The notes below the pieces were generated by a model. It made no database searches. It saw only the letters and a program-made list of their open reading frames with translations, and had not been told where the DNA came from. A DNA stretch of 64,000 nt from DASRFA01 sp035651755 (GTDB lineage Bacteria > Desulfobacterota > Binatia > UBA12015), in the NCBI GenBank assembly GCA_035651755.1, contig DASRFA010000022.1, positions 6,712-70,711 of the forward strand, read 5' to 3'. Positions 43,987 to 53,700 of this stretch are shown here, piece by piece. Each line of letters starts with the position of its first letter. The stretch's first letter is position 1. The position numbers and the translations under genes are program-made.

Positions 43987-44011
43987 CGCGCCGTTCGCGC
44001 GGTGTGCTAGG
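43982..44011 (+). terminator. Hairpin at the 3' end of the TPR gene
   Basis: CCTAGC at 43982-43987 pairs with GCTAGG at 44006-44011, with an inner GCGC/GCGC stem. It includes the stop codon of the TPR gene and lies about 50 bp before tRNA-Cys. It may be a terminator, or part of the tRNA promoter region (TGCTAGGTT resembles an extended -10). Confidence 0.3.
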
Positions 44012-44060
44012 TTCCCGGGCTCCGGCGGCCGCGCTCGAGGCCGTCGCTCCATCCCTCGCT

Positions 44061-44133
44061 GGCGGCGTACCCAAGTGGCTAAGGGGAAGGTCTGCAAAAC
44101 CTTTATTCGTGAGTTCGATTCTCACCGCCGCCT
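44061..44133 (+). tRNA. tRNA-Cys (GCA)
   Basis: A 73-nt tRNA: acceptor GGCGGCG/CGCCGCC with discriminator T, as in other tRNA-Cys, anticodon loop CTGCAAA between AAGGT and ACCTT with anticodon GCA, T arm GTGAGTTCGATTCTCAC. Confidence 0.95.
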
Positions 44134-44241
44134 TGGATGGGCTTCCGAAGGCGCCGCGTGCTCCGCTTGGCCGCTCGATGCTCCGACGTTACCGCCGTAC
44201 GCGGTGCGCGGCGCTCCGCGGGACGCGACGTCGGGATTGAG

Positions 44242-44327
44242 GCCGGGATGGTGAAACTGGCAGACACAGGGGACTTAAAATCCCCAGGCCGGAAACGGCC
44301 GTGCGGGTTCGAGTCCCGCTCCCGGCA
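44242..44327 (+). tRNA. tRNA-Leu (UAA), integration site of the downstream elements
   Basis: An 86-nt class II tRNA: acceptor GCCGGGA/TCCCGGC with discriminator A, anticodon loop CTTAAAA between GGGGA and TCCCC with anticodon TAA, variable arm with GGCCGGAAACGGCC, T arm GCGGGTTCGAGTCCCGC. The 57 bases from the anticodon arm to the 3' end (44271-44327) recur at 47462 and 57824. The intact gene marks the left end of the accessory region. Confidence 0.96.
44271..44327 (+). repeat. Attachment site copy 1 (within intact tRNA-Leu)
   Basis: The 57-bp 3' part of tRNA-Leu from the anticodon arm (GGACTTAAAATCC) through the discriminator. This is the reference copy for the direct repeats at 47462-47518 (two mismatches) and 57824-57880 (one mismatch). 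Tyrosine recombinases commonly use this part of a tRNA as attB. Confidence 0.85.
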
Positions 44328-44344
44328 CAGGTTCTTCAGGCACT

Positions 44345-44523
44345 AGCCAATCGCCGCGCCCTCGCTGCGTCCAGAGGGGACCGCCTCCCGATTTCTCGAC
44401 GGCGGCACGCGCCGAGCGGCTTCCCCCCAGATCGGCCTCGGAGACGACGTTGGACCGGTCGAAGACGAGCGGGTTTCGTGGCCGAGGATCTCGATGACGA
44501 CGGGCGCTCTGCGCCTGAGCGGA
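44345..44523 (-). pseudogene. Decayed C-terminal remnant of a tyrosine integrase (element A)
   Basis: On the minus strand one frame reads APVVIEILGHETRS and, after a one-base loss, the next reads VFDRSNVVSEADLGG. Together they match the C-terminal box of phage-type tyrosine recombinases (GHKTRS-VFDRYNIVSEADLREA), in which Tyr is the nucleophile. Here the Tyr is Ser and the frame is broken, so the protein is dead. Everything upstream of this box is gone; the sensor kinase gene begins at 44534 on the other strand. It lies directly beside the tRNA-Leu, as expected for an integrase of an inserted element. Confidence 0.7.
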
Positions 44524-44533
44524 AGCACCTGCC

Positions 44534-46957
44534 ATGACGGAACTGAATGACACCATGGCAAGAGCTCCTTCGGACGCGAATCGCCTACTATGGTCGGTCC
44601 TCGCCGTGCTCACGCCATTTCTCGCGCTGATGGTTCAAGCTGGGCTCTGGCCGTTCCTGCGACCTCACGTGTGGTGTCTCTTCTATCCAGCGGTCTTCGT
44701 CAGCTTCTGGATCGGAGGCCTGCGCTCGGGCGGGCTCGCGACCATCATCTCCATCGTGCTGGTCTCCTGGTTCTTCGATCCGCCCGAGCATTTCATTGCC
44801 GTAAACCCCTGGCACTACTTCCCAGCCGCCGTTCTCTTCGGGACGGGCATCCTGTTCGGTGCCTTCCATGCCCGCCTGACGAGCTTGAACCGGCAGGCCG
44901 CCAAGGCGCTGGAACAAGCGCATGCTGCCAACGACGAAATCACTCGACTCTACGAGAGCGCTGGTCGACAGCAGGAGCGCTTCGAGCTCGCACTTCGCGG
45001 TGCGGACCTCGGCGCGTGGGATTGGAACATCGCGACCGGCGAGGTCGTCTTCACCCCGCGCTGGGCCGAGATGCGCGGCTTTCGTCCCGAAGAGATCCGG
45101 CCGCACGTCGACTCCTGGATTTCCGGCGTGCACCCGGACGACTGGCCGCGTGTACAGCGGGTACTGACCGAATACTTGCAGGGCGTCACTCCCGAATATG
45201 AGGTCGAGCATCGCGCTCAGACCAAGTCCGGGAGGTGGATCTGGGTCCTCGATCGGGGAAAGGTCTTTGCGAGGGACGAACGGGGACGAGCCACGCGCAT
45301 GGTCGGGACCGAGCTCGACATCACCGAACGAAAGCGACTCGATGACGAACTTCGCCTCGCCGAGGCGAAGTCGTCGGGGATCCTCTCCATCTCCGCGGAC
45401 GCCATCATCGTCGTCGACGACGACTACCGCATCACGATCTTCAACGAGGGCGCCGAGAAGATCTTCGGCTACCCGAAGGGAGAGGCGATCGGAGCTTCGC
45501 TCGACATCTTGATCCCCGAGCGTTTCCGGGCCCTGCACCGCCAACACGTCGAGAGGTTCGCGGCCGGTGGGGACAGCGCACGTCGGATGGGCGAGCGAGG
45601 CTCGCCGATCTTCGGCCTGCGAAAGAACGGCGAGGAGTTTCCCGCCGACGCAGCCATCTCGAAGCTCGAGGTGAGCGGCAAGCGGCTCCTCACAGTCACC
45701 ATCCGGGACGTCAGCGAGGAAAGGCGTCACGAGAGCGCGCAAGAGTTCCTAGCAGAGGCCGGATCGATTCTGGTCTCTACGCTCGACTACACCGACACGT
45801 TGACGAAGGTCGCCCAGCTGGCGGTGAACAGTCTCGCGGACCTGTGCATCGTCGACATCGTCGATGAGCACGGCGAGGTACGTCGGCTGAAGGTGGCCTC
45901 GCGCGACCCGGCGCAGGCCTGGCTCTGCGATCTGCTCGTGCAGATTCCGCTCGATCGAAGGCGCCCCCACCTCGTCTGGTCGGTCCTGAAGACCGTGCAG
46001 CCGCTCCTCGTGCAGCACCCGTCGCCGGAGGTCATCGCGTCGTTTTCGCAGAGCGAGGAGCACCTTCGGGCGAATCGCGCCATGGACATCCAATCCGTCA
46101 TGGCCGTGCCGCTCTCGGCACACGGGAAGCTCCTGGGCGCGATCGCCTTCGTGTCCTCGACGCCATCGCGGGTGTATGGCCCGCTCGATCTGCGATTGGC
46201 CGAGGAGCTCGCCTTGCGAGCGGCACTCTCGATCGAGAACGCACGGCTCTATCGAGCGGCCCAGCGAGCCATCCAGGCGAGGGACGACGTGCTCGGCATC
46301 GTCGCTCACGACCTCCGCAACCCGCTCTCGGCGATCGTCATGCAAGCGGCGCTGCTTCGGTCCGGCGGGTCCGAATCGGAGCGGTGCTCTCCGCGGCCCG
46401 CGGACACGATCGAGCGTGCCGCGAAGCGGATGAACCGTCTCATCCAGGACCTGCTCGACGTGACGCGCATGGAGGCCGGCCAGCTCTTCATCGAGCTGGC
46501 CGGGCTGTCCCCAGTCGAGCTGGTCGCGCAGTCCGTGGAAGCCCAGAAGAGCCTTGCCGCCGCCGCCGCGCTCGAGCTTCGCGTCGACGTGGCGCGGGAG
46601 CTTCCGGAAGTCTGGGGCGACCGCGACCGACTCCTCCAAGTTTTTGAGAATCTCATCGGCAACGCGATCAAGTTCGCGGGTTCCGGCGGCCGCATCACGG
46701 TCGGAGCGGAACCGAGCGATGGCGGAGTCCGGTTCTGGGTCGCGGATACCGGCGCGGGGATCACCGAGGACCATCTGCCACATCTGTTCGAGCGGTTCTG
46801 GCAAGCTCGCCAGGCGCAGCGGCGCGGCGCGGGGCTCGGGCTTCCCATCGCCAAGGGTATCGTCGAGGCCCACGGCGGTCGCATCTGGGTGGAGAGCACG
46901 CCCGGACACGGCAGCACGTTCTTCTTCACGATCCCCACCGCACCTCGTAGCGGGTAG
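44534..46957 (+). CDS. Membrane sensor histidine kinase (DUF4118-PAS-PAS-GAF-HisKA-HATPase)
   Basis: An 807-residue hybrid-free sensor kinase. Residues ~18-110 form four membrane segments with the DUF4118/KdpD-like FYPAVFVSFWIGGLRSGG loop and SWFFDPPEHF. A coiled coil (~115-150) leads to PAS/PAC domains (~150-275: WNIATGEVVFTPRWAEMRGF; ~285-400: SISADAIIVVDDDYRITIFN), then a GAF domain (~420-575) and the kinase core. The phospho-acceptor is H592 in IVAHDLRNPLSAIV; the N box is VFENLIGNAIKFAG, and ADTGAGI and GAGLGLPIAKG complete the ATPase. No response regulator is adjacent. Base composition is less GC-rich than its neighbours, consistent with transfer. Confidence 0.92.
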   Translation: MTELNDTMARAPSDANRLLWSVLAVLTPFLALMVQAGLWPFLRPHVWCLFYPAVFVSFWIGGLRSGGLATIISIVLVSWFFDPPEHFIAVNPWHYFPAAVLFGTGILFGAFHARLTSLNRQAAKALEQAHAANDEITRLYESAGRQQERFELALRGADLGAWDWNIATGEVVFTPRWAEMRGFRPEEIRPHVDSWISGVHPDDWPRVQRVLTEYLQGVTPEYEVEHRAQTKSGRWIWVLDRGKVFARDERGRATRMVGTELDITERKRLDDELRLAEAKSSGILSISADAIIVVDDDYRITIFNEGAEKIFGYPKGEAIGASLDILIPERFRALHRQHVERFAAGGDSARRMGERGSPIFGLRKNGEEFPADAAISKLEVSGKRLLTVTIRDVSEERRHESAQEFLAEAGSILVSTLDYTDTLTKVAQLAVNSLADLCIVDIVDEHGEVRRLKVASRDPAQAWLCDLLVQIPLDRRRPHLVWSVLKTVQPLLVQHPSPEVIASFSQSEEHLRANRAMDIQSVMAVPLSAHGKLLGAIAFVSSTPSRVYGPLDLRLAEELALRAALSIENARLYRAAQRAIQARDDVLGIVAHDLRNPLSAIVMQAALLRSGGSESERCSPRPADTIERAAKRMNRLIQDLLDVTRMEAGQLFIELAGLSPVELVAQSVEAQKSLAAAAALELRVDVARELPEVWGDRDRLLQVFENLIGNAIKFAGSGGRITVGAEPSDGGVRFWVADTGAGITEDHLPHLFERFWQARQAQRRGAGLGLPIAKGIVEAHGGRIWVESTPGHGSTFFFTIPTAPRSG

Positions 46958-47461
46958 GAGTGATCACCGACCCGTTCGAGGACCAGGACTCTTCGGAGGT
47001 TGCCGGCGTTCCACCCTGTCGACTTGGCGAGCATGGTTCGGTCCGATCGCCAGGCGGCGAGGGCCTTCGCGACCGTTGTTCGCTGGTCGAGAGCCTGATC
47101 ACCCACGGTCTGCATGGCCCGCCTGAGCCCCCTTCGTGGCGTGGGTGGGTTCGGTGCGAGACGCTCCTCGCGGCTCGGAATCGGGAATCATGCGGTGCCA
47201 CCGAATTGGGAGAAATCGGGGAGACGCTTGTAAGCAAATGCCAAGGCTCGGGTTTTGCTCCACGCGGGATCAGGAATTCCCCCTCGTTTCAGCGCAGAGG
47301 CGATGGAGCGGGGTGCCGGCCGGGCAGGGGTGCGCGTCGCTACTTGACCCCCGATTCTCCCCCGACAACGCGTTGCGGTGGTATGCTCCGCCCCGGGCGT
47401 CCAGGTTGCTGCAAATGCGCAGATTCGTTGCTTCCGGTTGTTGGGCGATGTGGTGCTCCCC
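46958..47461. other. Non-coding tail of element A
   Basis: 504 bp between the sensor kinase stop and the second tRNA-Leu fragment without a convincing intact gene. On the minus strand at about 47040-47110 a short frame reads VGDQALDQRTTVAKALAAWR, which looks like the start of an accessory protein I have seen described only as hypothetical in mobile regions, but it soon runs into the kinase antisense and is probably a remnant. Composition is more AT-rich than the surrounding core. Confidence 0.4.
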
Positions 47462-47518
47462 GGACTTAAAATCCCCAGGCCGGAAACGGGCGTGCGGGTT
47501 CGAGTCCCGCGCCCGGCA
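47462..47518 (+). repeat. Attachment site copy 2 (3' part of tRNA-Leu)
   Basis: 57 bp matching tRNA-Leu positions 44271-44327 with two mismatches (C to G in the variable arm, T to G in the acceptor 3' strand). The 5' half of the tRNA is absent, so it cannot make a tRNA. It marks the junction between elements A and B. After it the DNA again resembles the DNA after the intact tRNA (integrase remnant). Confidence 0.88.
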
Positions 47519-47520
47519 CA

Positions 47521-47672
47521 GCTGTTTCGATGATTTAGCCATCCCCGCCCTCTCGTCGCGGCGCCGAGGTGATCCCCATTTCGCCACCATTTCTCGATGG
47601 CACACGCGCCGAGCGGCCTCGCGCAGATCGGCCTCGGAGACGACGTTGTACCGGTCGAAAATGGAGCGCCGG
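47521..47672 (-). pseudogene. C-terminal remnant of a tyrosine integrase (element B)
   Basis: The minus-strand frame reads RRSIFDRYNVVSEADLREAA and continues through ARRVCHREMVAKWGSPRRRD to the tRNA fragment. This is the C-terminal active-site box of a tyrosine recombinase with the catalytic Tyr intact, but the upstream integrase sequence (GHxTR box and catalytic Arg residues) is missing. It is nearly identical at DNA level to the element A remnant over about 25 bp (ATCGGCCTCGGAGACGACGTT) and lies in the same position relative to its att copy. Confidence 0.7.
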
Positions 47673-47764
47673 TTGTCGGCGTCCCGGGTCCACGTGACGC
47701 TGCCGGGGACAGGAACTCCACCTGCCCGCCTGCCGAGGCCGTCCCGGCTGCGGAGCGAGCATGA

Positions 47765-50700
47765 TCAATCCGCTACCGGCAGCCCGTGCGGCGCTCCCTG
47801 CTGCGCAGCCGGTCCCCCGAGCGTGACGCGGACCTCGTGCGTCCGCCCATCGTGACGGCGGGGGATGAGGCCATCCGGCAACGGGCGCCCGTCGAACAAC
47901 ACACGGGCGACGCCTCGGCTCACATGAAGCGGGTTGTCCACCTCGATGCGGTAGGTCGTGCCGCCATCGCGCACAACGATCTGGAAGTCCGCCCAGGTAT
48001 GCGGGACGCACGGATCGAGCCGCCAGCCCGTTGCCTCGCGGCGAAGGCCGAGGAGCCGCTCGACCCCGAGGCGCCAGGCCCAGCCGGCCGCGCCGGTGTA
48101 CCACGTCCAGCCGCCGCGCCCGCGATGCGGGGACGCGCCGCAGATGTCAGCTGCGATCGCATAGGGCTCGACCCGATAGTGCCTACACTGCTCTGCCCCG
48201 CCGGCGTGACGGACAGGGAGCAGCCGCTGGAACAGCGTCATGGCGAGATTCCCCTCGCCGATGTCCGCGAGCGCCCACAGCACCCACATGGCGGCGTGCG
48301 TGTACTGACCACCGTTCTCTCGTATGCCCGGCGGGTACGCACGGATGTAGCCAGGGTCCTCCGCGGCGCCGTCGAACGGCGGCGCGAGCAGGAGAACCAG
48401 GCCTTCTTCCTCGCTCACCAGACGCTCGATGACCGCGCGCATGGCCGTCGCGGCGCGCACGGGGTCCGCGGCTCCCGAGAGCACGGCCCACGATTGCGCG
48501 ACGGAGTCCATCTTGCACTCGGCGCTCTGGCTCGACCCGAGCGGCCGGCCGTCGTCGTACCAGCCGCGCCGGTACCAGCGCCCGTCCCACGCGCTGGCGT
48601 CGATGCGCGCCGCGATCTCGGCGGCCTCGTCGCGGAACGCGGCCGCCTGCGCCGGCTCGCCCATACGCTCGCAGAGCGGGGCGAAGCGCCGCAGCGTGGC
48701 GCAGAGGAACCAGCCGAGCCACACGCTCTCGCCGTGACCGGCCGCGCCCACTCGGTTCATCCCGTCGTTCCAGTCTCCGGAGCCGAAGAGTGGAAGCCCG
48801 TGCTCCCCGGAAGTTGACGCCCGGGCGAGCGCTCGCAGGCAGTGGCCGTAGAGCGAGGCGTGCTCGCTCCCGACGCGGTACCGGTCGTAGCGCTCGAGAT
48901 CCCCGGGGCCAAGCGGTGCTCCGGCGACGAAGGGTACCTCCTCTGCGAGCACCGCGACGTCGCCCGTCGCCTCGACGTAAAGCGCCGTCACAAACGGGAG
49001 CCAGACGAGATCGTCCGCGCAACGGGTGCGAATCCCCGTGTCGAGCGGCGCGTGCCACCAGTGCAGCACATCGCCCTCGGCAAACTGGCGCTGCGCCGAC
49101 TCCAGGAGGTGGGCACGCGTCATCTCGGGCGCCGCGTGCACGAGCGCCGCCACGTCCTGGAGCTGATCGCGGAACCCGAACGCCCCGCTCGACTGGTAGT
49201 AGCCGGTGCGGGCGAGGATCCGACTGCTCACGGCCTGATAGATGAGCCAGCGATTCAGCATCACGTCGATGGCGGGGTCGGGCGTCCGTACTTGAACCGC
49301 GCCGAGCAGCTCATCCCAATGCCGCTCTACTGCTGCGAGCGTCGTCTCAACGACGCCTGGCTCTCGGTATCGCGCGACGACCTCGATCGCCTCACGTCGG
49401 CTCGCCGCCTGGCCGAGAAGGAAGTGCACGTCCTTCGTCTCACCAGGGGCCAGATCCACGTGCACCTGCAGCGCTGCGCACGGATCGAGGCCGGCCTCCA
49501 CGGCGCGCGCGAGCCCGATGCGCGTGAGCGCGGCCGGCGCGGCGCGGGTCCCGCGCCGCCCGACGAACTCGGCGCGATCGGCCGTGAGCCCGTGCAGCCG
49601 GGTGCTCGCGGCCGCGAAGGCGACCCGGTCGGCGAAGCCCTCGTTCCACGGATTCTGCGCCAGCAGCACCTCCGCCGCCGCGTCGAACTCGGGGACGACG
49701 AAGGCCTGGTTCGCGTCGCGGAGCGTTCCGAGGAGCCACTCGGCGTAGTACGTCACCGTGAGCCGGCGCGGACGGTCGAGGCCGTTGGTCACGCGGAGGT
49801 GCAGGATCTTCACCGGGTCGGCCACGGGCACGAACATCTGCAGATGCTGGTGAAGCCCGTGGCTCGTGTGCGTGAAGCTCGTCAGGCCTGCACCATGGAC
49901 CACCTGGTAGGGGGCAGGGCCAGGAGCCGGCAGCGGGGTGGCCGACCACACCGCTGCGGTTTCCTCGTCGCGCAGGTAGATCGTCTCGCCGGGCTCGTCG
50001 GCGATCGGGTCGTTACGCCACGGCGTCAGCCGATTTTCGTAGCTGTTCTCGGCCCACGTGTAGCCCCCACCGGACTCGGAGACGACGAACCCCAACCGCC
50101 GGTTGGCGATCACGTTCACCCAGGGCGCCGGCGTCGTCTGCCCGGGATCGAGATGGATCACATACTCGCTTCCTCCGGGGCCGAAGCCTCCGATGCCGTT
50201 GTCGAACAGGAGCCAGTCCGGACGGGCGAGCGGCAGGGACGGCGGCACCTGGGGGAGGCTCGGCACCAACGGCGGGAGCGGCACCGGGGGAGGCCGGACC
50301 ACGTCGAGCTGTGCCGCGATGCTGCCTGCATCGGAGCGGAGCACGACGCGGGCGGCGGCGAACAAGAGCGTCCGCTCCGCCTCGCTCACCTGGTCGGCAT
50401 GGATCACGAAGAGCCCGGCCGGTGCGCCGACGAGGCCGCGAAAACCCGCGTCTGCCAGTGCGCCAGAGAACCGCTCCTCTACGTCCGCGCGATAGCTCGA
50501 CGGCCACTCGCTCAGCACCACGAGGTCGACGCGAAGGCCGGCCCGGCGCCAGAGCTCGTGTGCGCGGACCACCTCCTCCACGAGCCCGAACTCGTGCACG
50601 TCGTGCAGTCGTACGAGCATGATGGGGTGATCGCCGGAGATCCCGTGGCGCCAGAGGGCGGACTGCCCGAGCCGATTCCCGGACAGGACGCCGGCGGGTG

Positions 50701-53700
50701 CCCGCAGCGAGGCGTGCGGCTGGAGCGCGGGCGCGAGCAGGCGCATGGCTCCCTGGAGCCGCGGCGAGTCGACTCCGAGCGCCAGGAGATCGCGCTCGAC
50801 GATCGAGGCCGCCGCCTCGAACGTCCACCCGATCGTGGTCGGTGAGGTATAGCGCCGGGCGACGACGAGCGCGCGCTCCCGGGACTCCGCGACTGCCGTG
50901 ATCCAGGCGCATCGCACGGTGCGTCCGGGTGGCAGGTCCACCGCGGCGGATAGCGCGAAGACGGGGTCGAGCGGCGCGTGTCGGTCACGCCGCCCGGCAG
51001 GGCGGCGCTCGGTGGCGAGCCACCCGGGACGGTCGACGACATGGCCGCGGCCCAGAAAGCGTTCCCGGTCGGTTTCCCACCCCGTCAACTTCGCCCCGTC
51101 CCGCGGCAGAACGAGCCGGTGGACCAGGCACGGCGACTTGTCCGTCGTGGTGCGGGGCCGGCGCCGGAAGACCAACGTCAGCCCAGCGTCCAGCACCTCG
51201 CTCTCGACGAAGAGCTTGCTGAACGCCGGATGGCGCCGGTCGGCCGCGATGTCGCCGAGGACCACCTCGCCGTAGCTCGTGAGGACGAGCCGGCGTCGCC
51301 CGCGCCCCTCGTTGGTGACGAGAATCTCGCGGAGCTCCGCATCCGCGTCCGGCGCGACGACCACCCGCTGTCGCACGACGAGATCGCCGTCGTGGAAGCG
51401 AAACTCCGCGCAGTGCGGATGGAAGACCACCTGGCGGTGGGGCTCGGCGCCGCCGTCGTCGACCGTCGACCACAGACGCTTCCGTGCCGGCTCCTCGACG
51501 TAGATCCGGACCCCGAGCCGATCGAGCGTCGGGTCCGGCTCCCAGCGGGTGAGCGCGACGTCCTGCCACTGTCCGAAGCCGCCGCCGCCCTCGGTGACGA
51601 GGACGGTGAGGCGGCCGTTCGACAGCAGGTGGACCTGCGGCACCGCGCCGGCGCCCGACGGCGTCCACGCCTCGAGCGGGCGCTGGCGTGGCGCTCGCGC
51701 CACCGCCGGCTCGGCGGCAGGCTGGGAACGCTCGATCGGTGCGCCCACAGGCACGCGCTCGAAGAGGAGCATCTCGGCCACCCGGGCGAGCGGATCGGCG
51801 TGGAACCGCCGGACGATCGCCTCGTCGCAGAGCGCGTTGTCGAGCGCGGCGAGGATCATGCCCTCGTGGTGGGCCATGTACGACCGCACGACGGCGCCCT
51901 GCCGCGCCGACGGCACGCGCGACGCCGTGAAGTCGACCGCCTCGTAGAGTCCGTATGTCCCGAGCGCACCCACCTCCTCGAGACGCGCGAGGTTCCGGAC
52001 CACGTCCCGCGGTGCGAACGGGAGGGCGAGAAGCGAGGCATACGGCGCGATGACGAGCTCGTCGTCGAGCGAGCGCTTGAACCCGAGCGCGGGCAGGCCG
52101 AACGCCCGGTACTGGTAGTTCCGCTGGGCGTCGAATGCGTAGTAGCCGGACTCCGAGATGCCCCAGGGCACGCGGCGCCGGGCGGCGTGGTCGATCTGCG
52201 CCCGGACCGCCGCGGCGCAGCTCGTCCCGAGGAGCGTTCGCCGCCCCTCGCGGAGAAGGAGCGGCGGCATCAGGTACTCGAACATGGTCGCGCTCCACGA
52301 GAGGAGCGCCAGCCGGCCCGCCGCGCGGCCCACCGGACGACCGAGGAAAACCCAGTGCTCGACGGGGACGTCGCCTTTCGCGATGGCGACGAAGCTCGCA
52401 AGCCGCGCCTCGGAGGCGAGCAGATCGTAGTGGTGTGCGTCGAGCGCGTCGGCCGTGACGTTGAAGCCCAGGTAGAAGAGATGTCGCCGTCGGTCGTAGA
52501 GGAACCCGAAGTCCATGTCCGTGACGAGCCGCTCGGCGCGTGCCGCGTTCTCCGCCAGATCGCGCAGCCGCTCGACCGCCAGATCCCGGCACGCCGCGAG
52601 CCCGACCCCGAGCCTTCGCGCCCACGCGACGTCGGCTGCGGGCTCCGCGGACGAGGTCGCGAGCGCGACGAGCGCCTCGATGTCCGCCCGAGTCGCCTCG
52701 GCGAGGGGCTCGATGTCATCGAGTGCGACGTCCGCGCGCAGCCGATGGCGGAGCCGTTCGAGGAGGAGGCCCACGTCCGGACGCTCGCGGGCGCCATCGC
52801 GTAGCGAGTCCGGAAGCCGCCGGAACGCGTCGAGCCAAGGCAGAAGCAGGTCCGCGTCGCGACGCATGCTCTCGAGCTGCTGGATCAGGTGGCGTGACCA
52901 AGCGCGCAGCTCGGCGACCAGCCCCGGGTCGGTCGCGATCGAGAGACCGCGAATCGCGTCCACCGTCTCGCGCTCGAGCGAGGGGCAGCGCTTCTCGAGC
53001 AGCTCGTCCAATGCGGCGCGCCACTCGTCCGGGGTGTCTCGGACCGCCGCGACGCGCGCTTCGGCCGCTCTGACGTCGGCGCGCAGGGCGTCGACCGGCC
53101 CGCGCTCGGCATCCGCCGTCCCTTGCGCGCACGCCCCGATCGAAGCGTCGAGGCCCGCAAGCACGTCGACGAGGCCGTCCCAGCGCTGGGGGCCGAGAAC
53201 CGGCGCGGCCGTCCAACCGAGGCAGGCCTGCTTCACCACGAGGAGACACGCGGCGAGGTTGCCGCTGTCGACCGTGGAGACGTACCGCGGGAGCAGGGGC
53301 GTCAGGTGACGCGTGTCGTACCAGTTGAGGAAGTGGCCGCGGTGGCGCTCGAGCCGCTCGAGCGTTTCGAGCGTGCTCCGCAGCCGTAGCGCCGCGTCGA
53401 CGAGGCCGACGTAGCCGAGATCCTGCGCGGCGATCGTGGCGAGCTGCAGGAGGCCCACGTTCGTCGGCGACGTGCGGTGCGCGACCTGCCCCTTTGGGTC
53501 TTCCTGAAAGTGGTCCGGAGGAAGCCATTGGTCCTCGGGGCCGACGAAGGTCTCGAAGAACCGCCACGTCCGTCGCGCCAGAAGGCGCAGGTCCCGGACG
53601 TCGCCAGGCGCGAGTCCGAGGCCCCGATCAGCGGTGGGACGGCCGAGGCGCCAGGCGATCTCGGGCGAGAACGCCCACAGCACCGCCAGCGGCAGCGCCA

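Noticed and set aside
44275..44613. An intact small gene downstream of tRNA-Leu on the minus strand
   Set aside because: It reads through the tRNA antisense and includes only a frame-shifted piece of an integrase; treated as a pseudogene.
47462..47518. A second tRNA-Leu gene
   Set aside because: The 5' acceptor strand and D arm are missing, so it cannot fold into a tRNA; it is an attachment-site copy.
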